Of a DNA stretch of 64,000 nt, positions 43,983-53,684 are shown piece after piece. Every line of letters begins with the position of its first letter. The first letter of the stretch is position 1. The stretch covers positions 1 through 64,000 of the forward strand of contig JBBPUQ010000013.1 in NCBI GenBank assembly GCA_038501195.1. The letters are read 5' to 3'. The DNA is from Nemania diffusa (taxonomy: Eukaryota; Ascomycota; Sordariomycetes; Xylariales; Xylariaceae). The notes under the pieces were generated by a model that had not been told where the DNA came from, made no database searches, and saw nothing but the letters and a program-made list of their open reading frames with translations. Made by a program: the position numbers and the translations under genes.

Positions 43983-44750
43983 TCTAGTTCACTTTTTTTT
44001 TTATGACTTATAAAGAACCTATTTGTAGATTGACAGGATTCAGAGGATATACCTTCACTAGATGGTATAATAGAGTTAATAGATAAAATTCAAAATTCTA
44101 AGGGTTCATGAGAGGATTTTGTAAAGTTAATACATTATTTAAAACTTTTAGGTTTTCTAAAGTTATTAAAAGAACTTTTGAATTATTTGATTGGAGTTAT
44201 TTTATGATCAAATTATATAATTTTTATGCTGAGCATTCTAGGATTTCTAATGTGACTTATGACGATTATAGAACAAAGGACTCATCGTGGCTCCATTAAT
44301 TTTATGTTTGTTTATAAAAATACTGGTCTTTTTACGGAAGACGGTCTCGCTATTTATAGAGTATGTCTTATAGACACCAATGATCATTCAATGCTTATAA
44401 CGAGATTTATTTTATTAACTATATTTCGTCATTCATTTAGAATTATTTCGATAACTACTAATGAGGGAGTAATTTTTAAAGCTATTGAAACCAATCTTGA
44501 AATAGCAGGTGAACCTAATTCACGGTTTTCAGATTCACCTCTATGATTAGATAATCTAGAGCAGGCAATAATTTGAAGTGCATGACCTCAATTTTTAAGA
44601 AGAGCTGCATTACTTCATATTCCTGTAACAACTGGGTGAGGTGTTAACAGAACCCGTATAGCTAGTTTTTATTTTAATCAAAGTAATGGTAGTACTTGGG
44701 TAGTTATAAAAAGTAACTATTGATTATTAGGCCCTTATAACGCACAATAG
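43983..44750 (+). CDS. Unrecognised membrane ORF between duplicated intron 3' ends
   Basis: Open in code 4 to TAG 44748-44750 (about 255 codons; at least eight TGA Trp). N-terminal part is acidic (LFVDWQDSEDIPSLDGIIELID), followed by hydrophobic helices (NYIIFMLSILGFLMWLM; LITRFILLTIF) and a C-terminal region LEQAIIWSAWPQFLRRAALLHIPVTTGWGVNRTRIASFYF. The VCLIDTNDHSM...FILL and WPQFL blocks match the ORF at 48245-48975 (IGLIDTEDPFM...FILM; WPSFL), so they form a small family. I do not know its function. It is not a HEG or RT. Confidence 0.65.
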
Positions 44751-44784
44751 TAGAAAAAAATTAAATTAACTTACTCTAGTTCAC

Positions 44785-46195
44785 TCTCAGGTAGGTCTTC
44801 ACGTATGATTACCTATGGCGATGGAAGGTCCTACTCCTGTCAGTGCTTTAATACACGCTGCAACTATGGTTACTGCGGGTGTATACCTATTAATCCGTTC
44901 ATCTCCTTTAATCGAATATAGTTCTACTGTATTATTACTATGTTTATGATTAGGTGCCATTACTACTGTATTTAGTTCTCTTATAGGGTTATTCCAACAA
45001 GATATTAAGAAAGTTATAGCATATATCTACTACTATGTCACAACTTGGAATGATGGTTATAGCTATAGGTTTATCTTCTTACAATGTAGCTCTATTTCAT
45101 TTAGTTAATCATGCCTTTTATAAAGGTTTACTATTTTTAGGTGCAGGAGCGGTTATTCATGCAGTAGCTGATAATCAAGATTTCAGAAAATATGGAGGTT
45201 TAATCACATTTTTACCTTTAACATATTCTGTTATACTTATAGCTAGTCTTAGTTTAGTCGCCTTTCCTTTTATGACAGGATTTTATAGTAAAGATTTTAT
45301 ATTAGAGTCGGCTTTTGGTCAATATTATTTTAGTAGTATAGCTGTATACGTTATAGCCGTAATAGGTGCTATATTTACTACTCTTTATTCTGTAAAAGTT
45401 CTTTATTTAACTTTCTTAAGCCCGGCGTCTGGTCCTAAAATTAGTTACATTAAAGCACACGAGGGAGATCTGTTTTTAAGTTTACCTCTAGTAGTGTTAG
45501 CTTTGTTTTCTATTTTTTTTGGATATATAACTAAGGATATTTTCATAGGTTTAGGGTCTGGATTCTTTATAGATAATTCTATTTTTATTCACCCTATGCA
45601 TGAGATATTAATTGACACTGAATTTGCTGTTCCTACATTATTTAAACTTTTACCTTTATTATTTACAGTTTTATTTAGCGCGTTAGCCATTATTACCTCA
45701 GAATTTTTACCTGAATCTTTAATTAGCTTTAAATTCTCGAAATTCGGTTACTATCTTTTCGGTTTCTTTAATCAAAGATTCTTAATCGAGATGTTATACA
45801 ATAAGTATATTACTGGATTAGTGTTACATCTTGGAGGTCAAACTACAAAGGTATTAGATAAAGGAAGTATTGAGTTAATAGGACCTTGAGGTTTAGAAAA
45901 AGCTTTAATTAAATTAAGTAAAAGTATAAGTAGCCTAAGTACTAGCGTGGTTACAAGTTACGCTTTATATATTTTAATAGGATTAATCAGTTACATACTT
46001 ATGGTTTATCTAGGTACATTTACTCTTAACTCAGGTGAAGAGGGAGTCTACCTAGGAGCCTACGAATATATTATACTATTAACATTGGCTAACTTTACAT
46101 TAATTAGTTTAAGTGATAGCAAATCAGTTTCGTCAGCCAAAGATTCCAAACCTAAGGTCTATACAGGGCTCGTGCAGGAGACTATGAGGAAATAA
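44785..46195 (+). CDS. nad5: NADH dehydrogenase subunit 5, exon 4 (with +1 indel)
   Basis: [38 protein letters not shown]... then [11 protein letters not shown]. At 45020-45030 (GCATATATCTACTACTATG) an extra base breaks the frame of the conserved [19 protein letters not shown]. The rest reads cleanly to the C-terminus: [35 protein letters not shown]...[18 protein letters not shown], then an atypical tail ending VQETMRK-TAA. The C-terminal ~200 residues are repeated at 47558 and, in fragments, at 49019. Confidence 0.9.
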
Positions 46196-46199
46196 GAGC

Positions 46200-47359
46200 T
46201 TACATGCTTCGGTTCTTCCCATAATCTATCTTAAATCTAGCATTTTACCTTTAAACAGTTATACAGGATTCAGTAGCCTCCGGCTACGGGTTTGTAGTAA
46301 TAACCACTCAGTAAAATACAGTACATCTTCAATATCACCGGTTATAACATACTCTAACCCAGATAAAGATAAAAAATCTATTTATGTAGATAACAAAGGA
46401 CGTTCCGGGATATACCTTTGAGAAAACCAAATAACGGGAAAAATCTATGTAGGTTCTTCTCAGGATTTAAGAAAAAGGGTTATGGATTATTTTGATAGTA
46501 ATAATCTAAAAAATCCTAGAGGTTCTATCATATACAAAGCATTAGAGAAATACGGTCATGCTAACTTTAACTTAAAAATTTTAGAGTATTGCCCTGTCAA
46601 TGATCTAATGCTAAGGGAGCAATATTATCTTGATACTCTTAAACCTGATTATAATATTTAACATATGCAGGTAGTTCGCGTGGGTATTGTCATACTGAAG
46701 CTAGTAAAGAGCTTATGTCATTTAGTCGTAAGGAATGAAGCTTTTCTCCTGACCAATTAGCTAATTTCAGCTCTAATAGTTATCGAAATAAGAGGATTCA
46801 ACTTACTAATATAGCTACAGGAGAGGTCCTTACTTACCCTTCAATGACAAAAGCTGCGGAGTTCTTAGGTGTATCTAGACCAACAATAAAAAATTGCTTA
46901 GATAAGAATCTTTCTTATAATGGATATGATTTTAACCTAGTTAATCTTGAAGGTAAAGACTCTACAAAGTTCTTAAATAAACCGCAGGCTATTATATTAA
47001 CTAACGTCAATGACTCTAGTATTATAAAAGAGTTCCCTACTATTAAGGAAGCTGCGGAGTTTTTAGAAGTAAGTCGTTCTTCATTAAACTATGTTTTAAA
47101 TAATCCTAATCATATCGAAGGTACTCTTCCTACAATAAGCGGATATTTTGTTTCTAGAACAGAAAATAATGTAGACTATATCAAACCTAATCGTATGGTT
47201 ATTGAAGTTATTAATTTAGAAAGTAATACAACTAATATTTATCCTTCTATAACCTTAGCCGCGGAAGCTCTGGGTGTAGCTAAGGGTAGTATTTCGATGT
47301 ATTTTAAAAATAAACAAACTGTACCTTTTAAAAATAAATATACACTAAGAAAAATTTAA
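46200..47359 (+). pseudogene. GIY-YIG homing endonuclease between nad5 3'-end copies, one frameshift
   Basis: RSGIYLWENQITGKIYVGSSQDLRKRVMDYF (about 46401) and LREQYYLDTLKPDYNI, then a missing T near 46660 (AATATTTAACATATGC) shifts the frame; it resumes TYAGSSRGYCHTEASKELM. Three NUMOD1-like modules follow (MTKAAEFLGVSRPTIKNCLDKNLSY; IKEAAEFLEVSRSSLNYVL; LAAEALGVAKGSISMYFKNK) to TAA 47357-47359. No intron core or exon junction was recognised around it. Confidence 0.75.
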
Positions 47360-47381
47360 ATCTTTTTCTCTGGCCCGGGCT

Positions 47382-47415
47382 TATAAAAAAAAAAAATATA
47401 TTTATAAGCCCGGGA
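47382..47415 (+). repeat. GC-capped A/T hairpin
   Basis: CCCGGGCTTATAAAAAA... and ...TATTTATAAGCCCGGG form a long near-perfect hairpin directly after the HEG stop; could end transcripts or be a mobile hairpin element. Confidence 0.6.
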
Positions 47416-47557
47416 CGCCTAGCATACTCCTTGAGCCAGCAAGCTGGCGTAAGTGTGCGCAAGGCTATTTCTAAAGGTATCGGGTTATGTATTTAGATCC
47501 AGTAGTAGCTAGCCTTGGCAACCAGGGCTAGCGGGGATGGTGGTGGGTTAAATGGGT

Positions 47558-48204
47558 CTAAAGCATATTATAAACATGCTCATGAAGGTGATTTATTTTT
47601 AAGTTTACCTTTAGTAATATTAGCGATATTTTCAAGATTCTTTGGTTATATAACTAAAGATATTTTTATAGGTTTAGGTTCAAGTTTCTTTCATATAGAT
47701 AATAATATTTTTATCCATCCTGTGCATGAAATAATGTTAGATACTGAATTCGCAGTACCTGTTTTGTTTAAGTTATTACCTCTAATTTTCACCATTACAT
47801 TTAGTATATTAGCTTTTATTTTATCTGAATTTTTACCAGAATCTTTAATTAATTTGAAATTTTCAAGATTAGGTTACAACATTTTCGGTTTTTTTTATCA
47901 AAGGTTTTTAGTAGAAATGATTTATAATAAGTATATTACTAATTTTGTTTTAAGATTAGGGGGACAAACAACTAAAGTACTAGATAAAGGAAGTATTGAG
48001 TTATTGGGACCATGAGGTCTGGAACTAGGATTAATAAAATTAAGTAAAAACATTTCATCTTTAAGTACCGGCATAGTAACTACATATGCTTTATTTATTC
48101 TGATAGGTTTAATTACTTATATTTTAGTCTGTTACTTTACTCAGGGTAATTTTGATTTAGTGTTATTATTAGTATTAGGTTTTTTTTCTTTGTGGGCAAG
48201 GTAG
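47558..48204 (+). pseudogene. nad5: Second copy of the nad5 3' end
   Basis: [45 protein letters not shown]...[19 protein letters not shown]...[60 protein letters not shown] to TAG 48202-48204. About 215 codons, undamaged and using TGA Trp, about 80% alike by eye to 45452-46030. It lacks all upstream nad5 sequence, so it is not a gene alone unless trans- or alternatively spliced. Confidence 0.85.
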
Positions 48205-48244
48205 CCCCGCGCGCAGGGTCTGACCCCTCTGCTTCACGCGCGAG

Positions 48245-48654
48245 GAGAGAGGTCCAGGTACCCAGCGATATTTAAAGCAGGGAGACTAGCAAATTATAAT
48301 ATAATTGGCCTACCTGTTACTCCTGACGTATACTATTTATATTTTTTTCCTTTCTTAGATATATTAGAAACAAGGCTGACTACTGAAGATCTGAGATCCT
48401 TTCTACCAATACTAGAAATACTAGTAATAGCACAAGTATTGATGGCTGTAGGTGAATTATTTTTAGATTACATGACAAGAGTCCGTTTAGAAGCTGTATT
48501 GGTTAATTTAGGTAGTGATCGTAATGACTCTAGCCATCTAGTCACTATAGGGTTAATAGATACTGAAGATCCTTTTATGTATAAAATTCATTTTATATTA
48601 ATGTTGATGATGGGTTTTGAAAAAGGGGGGACTAAAAGTATGCATTATGGATAA
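48245..48654 (+). CDS. Unrecognised ORF A of a split membrane protein
   Basis: RYPAIFKAGRLANYNIIGLPVTPDVYYLYFFPFLDILETRL..., ILEILVIAQVLMAVGELFLDYM, VTIGLIDTEDPFMYKIHFILMLMMGF to TAA 48652-48654. The LIDT.D..M....FIL segment matches the ORF at 43983-44750. It overlaps ORF B by 8 nt and is probably one protein split by an indel. Function unknown. Confidence 0.55.
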
Positions 48655-48975
48655 CGGAAAATCTAGAAGGTCATGTCTAATAAACTTAAATTTTGTTTTT
48701 GATAAAAAAGATTGTGCTAATTACATTTACCGTCCAATTTCGCCGGATTTTAATTATTTAAGTAGCGCTTACATACCTTGTTCTGAGTGACCTTCGTTTT
48801 TGTGAATAGCTCAAAAGTATGTAATTAACCTTTATACAGGAGTAGGAGATCAAATAACTCCAATAACTTTAGAATCATCTCTCCTAGTTCATGAATTAGA
48901 CCCAAGGATGGGTCATTGATCGTTGAAGGTTAAAGGGGCGTCTAGATACGAGATATCCTTACTTTTTTTATAAGG
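48647..48975 (+). CDS. Unrecognised ORF B, probable C-terminal part of ORF A
   Basis: MDNGKSRRSCLINLNFVFDKKDC..., YIPCSEWPSFLWIAQKYVINLYTGVGDQITPITLESSLL, MGHWSLKVKGASRYEISLLFL-TAA (TGA Trp codons). WPSFL...GVGDQITPI aligns with WPQFL...GWGVNRTRI of the ORF at 43983-44750, which supports ORFs A and B being two halves of a homolog. Confidence 0.5.
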
Positions 48976-49018
48976 GGGATAATAATAATGTAAGTAAATA
49001 AAAAATTAAGGTATTATT

Positions 49019-49343
49019 TATTGCAGTAGCAGTCTTGTTTAAGCTATTGCCTTTAATTTTTACCCTTAGATTTCGTATATTAGCTCTTATTGTTTTTTCT
49101 TTTTACGCGAAGCAGCGAAGCAGCGAAGCAGCGAAGCAGCGAAGCAGCGAAGCACACTTTGATGAATTTAAGGTATAAAATGTAGCATATTTAAGTACAG
49201 GTTTAGTTACAACTTATGCATTATATATTTTAATGAGTTTTGTTTTATACTTACTAATAACTTATTTAACTTTATTTAATTTTGATTTAATATTAATTCT
49301 TATATTAGCTATTTTTTCTTTAGGTACTTTCAAATTGTGATAA
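49019..49343 (+). pseudogene. nad5: Third, most decayed copy of the nad5 3' end
   Basis: [23 protein letters not shown] (49022-49095) is followed by a short tandem repeat and then STGLVTTYALYILMSFVLYLLITYLTLFNFDLILILILAIFSLGTFKLW-TAA. The last stretch looks like a native Nad5 C-terminus. About 120 codons are missing at the repeat. Confidence 0.78.
49105..49156 (+). repeat. Tandem octamer repeat GCGAAGCA
   Basis: Six consecutive GCGAAGCA units inside the nad5 remnant. The unit resembles the ends of GC-rich pieces elsewhere (GCTTCGC). Confidence 0.85.
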
Positions 49344-49656
49344 TAAAGTTTTGGAATAGAGTTTTACGTTTTGAATTTCTTTTTTTTTTCTTTTAAAGGT
49401 ATAGTTAAAGTAATTAAAAATCAATATCTTTATGGTATTTAAAAACAAATTGTTTTCTGCGCTGTATACAGTGGTCCAGGACCTAAAAAAAAATTTTTTT
49501 TTTATATTTTTTTTTTTATTAGGGCTAAATATTTAGTAATAGAAGGAAGAAGATAAGATTAACGAGCATTTAATAAAGGAGTAGGATAAAAAGATCTATA
49601 AAATAAAGGAGTAAAGGATATATACGTATAATATAAAAATTTTATTATATTATATA
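49344..49656 (+). other. Spacer between nad5 remnant and cob
   Basis: AT-rich with A/T hairpin AAAAAAAAATTTTTTTTTTATA (49486-49510). No gene is seen. Confidence 0.45.
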
Positions 49657-49720
49657 TATAAATTAGCTTAATGGTAAAGCAGCCGTATAGATGTTAGGTG
49701 TTCAATTCTCCTATTTATAT
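49657..49720 (+). pseudogene. Truncated tRNA-like sequence
   Basis: Acceptor TATAAAT/ATTTATA (7 bp), D-arm GCTT-AATGGTA-AAGC, T-arm AGGTG-TTCAATT-CTCCT with one mismatch. Only 15 nt remain between D-arm and T-arm, too few for an anticodon arm plus variable loop, so part of the anticodon arm is deleted. Confidence 0.55.
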
Positions 49721-49818
49721 TAGTATTATATAAGCCTTTTTTATAATAATTGTATATATTACAGAATGGAGTATATAAGTTTAATTAACTCTAATAAAAA
49801 TTTTACCTTACGAATCTT

Positions 49819-50022
49819 ATGAGATTATTAAAAAGTCATCCTTTGTTAAAATTAGTTAATTCATATCTTATTGATGCATCTCAACCTAGTAATATTAGCT
49901 ATTTTTGAAATTTTGGATCTTTATTAGCTGTTTGTTTAATTATACAAATTTTAACTGGTGTTACGTTAGCCATGCACTATAGTCCAAATATATTGGAAGC
50001 TTTCAATTCTATAGAGCATATC
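49819..50022 (+). CDS. cob: Cytochrome b, exon 1
   Basis: [68 protein letters not shown], the N-terminus of cytochrome b (complex III). TGA Trp. Ends at ATC 50022 and joins [13 protein letters not shown]. Confidence 0.95.
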
Positions 50023-50524
50023 TCTTGCACGTAATGTGCTCTTTAAATCAAGCTAATTGCTGGAAAATCTTAGTTTATTTGTGTTATATTGTCAGCTAGG
50101 TGGACTGGCTTCACGAGTACCCTCAAAAATGTGCTTCGCACAAAATTAGATTTTTTTATTAGGAGGCTAGTTTTCTAGCACAAATTATAATTTTAAGACA
50201 ATCAGCAGGAAATCTACTTTTCATCTATGATGATGGTAAGGCCTTCAGAGACTATATGCTTGACTTCTTAATCTTCAGAATGAGGTTATGTATGATGATA
50301 TAGTCCAACCTTCGCCGTAAGGCGATGAATAATAATAAAGATTATTTTTTTATATTATATAGATAATATGTATTTATCTATGTATTTATTTACACAAGGT
50401 CATAAAAATAAAAAGGAGTCCAGAGAAATATCAACTATTTATGGTAGGCGGCTAGGCCACCTCCCTCTATCTGTAAAAGTAAATACACCTTTACCTTTAG
50501 TTTTGAACTCAGGTAACTGACGAC

Positions 50525-51805
50525 GTGGCTACCGGGTTAGCGACAGGAGTAATAAACTACTCTACTAAACTAAGTGTAAATAACTCAAGGATTAGTGGAG
50601 AGTTTTTATCCTGATTTTCAGGGTTTACGGATGGAGAGGGTAACTTTTCTATTATGTTAGATCGTTCTTATATTAGATTTAGATATAAAATAAGTTTACA
50701 CATTGATGATTTAGAAGTTCTTAATGTTATTAAATCTAATTTAAATATAGGAAATATTATTGTAGAAGAAAAGAGAAATAGTTGTGCATTTGTAGTACAA
50801 AGTTTTTCAGAATTAAAAGATGTTTTATGTCCTATATTCACAAACTTTCCTTTACATACTAGTAAAAAATTAGATTTCCAAGATTTTTACGCGGCTATCC
50901 TTATCAAAGCTAAAAGTAAAAATGGAAATTTATCTGATTTAGATAAAGAAAAAATTTTATCTATTAAAGATGGAATGAATTTAGGTAGAACGGTTTTTAA
51001 ATATGATTTTACTGGACATCAAATTATTATAAACCCTAATTGATTTATTGGATTTATAGAAGCAGAAGGTACTTTTGGTATTAAAACGGGATCTTCATTG
51101 TATTTTCAAGTAGCTCAAAAAATTTCAAGCCATGATTGTTTAGACGCAATAAAAACTTTTTTAACTGGATTGAATAATTCAGATGTACCTAAAAATAGTG
51201 AAATACTACCTGTAAACGTTACAAGTGCAACTAATGTTAGAACCAATGTAGTATCTATAGTAATTAGTAGTGTAGATGCTTTATATTATCATATTTTACC
51301 TTTATTAGATTCTTCAAAATTTTATTCCCGTAAATATGTGGATTTTAAATTATGAAAAATAGCTCTTTTATTAAAAATAAATGGTTATTATTATCTAACT
51401 GAAGGTAAAAATTTATTTTTAGATATTTCAGATGTTCTTAATAAAAGGTATAGTACAGATAACAATTTGGTTGATGTAAATAAAACTATTGAAAATATAT
51501 TTGAGAGATTTTATAATCTTTCCCAGATAGAACCTCCTTTTAATGTTAAACTTTTTAATTCTCATGTAGATAATACGCGTAGATTTAGATTAGCAAATAA
51601 ATCGGATCAACCTCGAACTGTTTATATTTATACAAACGAAGGTTTAATAGAAGGTTCTCCATTTGCTTCATTTAGTTTAGCGCATAAGGCGTTAGGATTA
51701 AAGTCAAGTAGTAACACATGCAATCGTTATATTGATACCAATAAATTATATAAAGGTAAATATCTTTTTTCATCTAAGCCCGTAGATAGTGCGTCTAGGG
51801 ATTAA
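50525..51805 (+). CDS. LAGLIDADG homing endonuclease 1 in cob intron 1, intact in code 4
   Basis: About 426 codons; start uncertain (frame open further upstream). WFSGFTDGEGNFSI (about 50622) and WFIGFIEAEGTFGI (about 51041). C-terminal NUMOD1-like module: TVYIYTNEGLIEGSPFASFSLAHKALGLKSSSNTCNRYIDT. Stop TAA 51803-51805. Paralog of the next ORF in order and spacing of all parts. Confidence 0.83.
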
Positions 51806-51848
51806 GAAAAAAAAAATAATAATTTTTTTATTTAATAACACGTAGATT

Positions 51849-53264
51849 ATGAGAGGCCCCTACTCATTATTTAGGTTATTTTTTACACCACTTCAACGGC
51901 TCCGCGGCCTAGCTCTCTACGAGAGCGGAAGGCTAAAAAAAAAGCTCGTTGAAAAATTACGAGGAAATTTTCGCCTTTCTTTATTTAATGATAGATCCGC
52001 GGATCTACCAGCTCACCTTAAAGTTATTTTACCTAAGGCTACTAAGGAATTTTTATTGTGATTTTCAGGATTTGCAGATGGAGAGGGTTATTTTAAAATT
52101 GTAGTTTTAAAAAATTGAACTTATATATATTTAAATTTTTCAATTGAACTTCACATAGACGATGTAGAAGTCTTATATAAAATACAGGAAAATCTAGGTG
52201 TGGGTGAAGTAGAGATTAGTAAAACTCGTTCATCTGCTATATTTCATGTAAGCAATTTTGAAGATATAACTTCAGTGCTTATACCTGTCTTAAAAGAATT
52301 TCCTCTGCAGACCACAAAATATTTAGATTTCATTAGTTTCGCGGATGCAGCTTTAATAAAATTAAATTCTAAGTCCATATCCCCTAAAGGATATATCTCC
52401 TATAATAATTTTTCTGCTGCTAATTTGGTTAAATTAAAAAAATTAAAAGAAGGTATGAATAGTAAAAGATTGGTTATAAAACCAGAGCAAGAAAAATTTT
52501 TAAAAGATAAAGTTTCTATTAACAAGTGATGATTATTGGGTTTTGTGGAAGGTGAAGGAACGTTTGGTTATAAGCATTTGGTTCCTTATTTTCAAATTGC
52601 CCAGAATGAAAAAAATTTATTTGTTTTAGAGGCTATTGAAAATTATCTGCTTAATACTTTTAATTTATCCAGAGATCTAGAAGTGTTCAAGTATTCTTTA
52701 AATAAAGGAACTGGAGTCTATTCTCTGGTAATATATACAGTAGATCTGCAATTTTATTATCTTTTACCTTTTTTTGAATCCATGACATTTTTAAGTAGAA
52801 AAGATATAGATTATATTTATTGAGTTTTTATGGTATTAATTCATAAATTAGGTTATTATTATTTACCAGAAGGTAAGAAAATAGCTTTAGAAATATCGCA
52901 ATCTACTAATAAATATCGTTATACTACTAATAACTCAAATAAAGTAGAACTAGTCAATTGTGAGTTAATATCAAAACTATTAGCTCAAACACCTCCTTTT
53001 GATATTTCAACTGGTAGTCATTCTGAATTGGTTAAAAAATTCACTATAGCTAAAGGGGGATGTGAGGGTTTTATTGTTTATATTTATGAATCAACTGAAC
53101 CTAATAAGTTAAAAGAATTAAAAGGTTCACCTTTTTCTACTTATGGAGATGGACATGAATTTATAGGTTTAATTAGAAGAAGTAGAGTAATAGGAAGATA
53201 CATCGACACAGGTAAAAAATATAAAGATAAATATCTTTTTTCGTCTGTTCCTCTGGATATATAG
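51849..53264 (+). CDS. LAGLIDADG homing endonuclease 2 in cob intron 1, intact in code 4
   Basis: Start ATG 51849 with a basic leader (MRGPYSLFRLFFTPLQRLRG). WFSGFADGEGYFKI (about 52060), WLLGFVEGEGTFGY (about 52529), and the same C-terminal module (SPFSTYGDGHEFIGLIRRSRVIGRYIDTGKKYKDKYLFSS). Several TGA Trp codons; TAG 53262-53264. About 471 residues. Confidence 0.84.
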
Positions 53265-53497
53265 GAGATATAGAGCCCAGGGCTTGGGTCAGATTTTAAG
53301 TGCGCGAGTTATGAATAGATTCGCCTAGCGGTCGTATTTATTAAAGTTTAAATGAGTTTATTATTATGATTAATCTCGGTATGGGTATAGAGCTTCATAC
53401 GTTTTTATTGGTAAAGATAAACAAGGAAATAATAAGCATAGAAGTGGTGTACAAATAATATAAATATGACAGGAACAGACTCAATCTAATTTTGATT

Positions 53498-53684
53498 ATG
53501 AGAGATGTTAATAATGGATGGCTTATTCGTTACTTACAGTAACACAGCCTCTGCATTCTTTTTTTTGGTTTATTTGCACATAGGCCGTGCAATTTACTAC
53601 GGATCTTACAGATCTCCAAGAACATTAGTTTGAGCTATAGGTACTGGTATACTTATTGCTATGATGGCTACAGCTTTCCTGGGT
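53498..53684 (+). CDS. cob: Cytochrome b, exon 2 (with 2-nt deletion)
   Basis: [13 protein letters not shown] then, in another frame, [49 protein letters not shown]. The expected CAT (His, the b-type heme ligand of LHSNTAS) is reduced to C at about 53537, shifting the frame. The second heme ligand in YLHIGR is present. Confidence 0.88.

Larger units (their letters stand above)
41592..44784 (+). mobile_element. Group II intron in nad5 with RT ORF and extra ORF after domain V
   Basis: 5' GTGCG at 41592, domain V at 43897-43940, 3' end ...CTCTAGTTCAC at 44784. A second copy of the terminal motif TCTAGTTCAC occurs at 43984-43993, about 50 nt after domain V, where a normal intron would end. The 791 bp between the two copies hold an ORF of unknown function. 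Confidence 0.8.
50023..53497 (+). mobile_element. Group I intron 1 of cob with two tandem LAGLIDADG ORFs
   Basis: The core at 50050-50315 (GCTAATTGCTGGAAAATCTTAG; AGACAATCAGCAGGAAATC; GCCTTCAGAGACTATATGC; ATGATATAGTCCAACC) precedes two paralogous HEGs. Confidence 0.8.

Noticed and set aside
45020..45035. Programmed +1 frameshift in nad5 and cob
   Set aside because: In cob a +1 shift would delete a heme-ligand His; no common slippery motif is shared by the sites.
49105..49156. Short regular repeats as a CRISPR array
   Set aside because: Units are 8 bp with no spacers and lie in mitochondrial pseudogene sequence.
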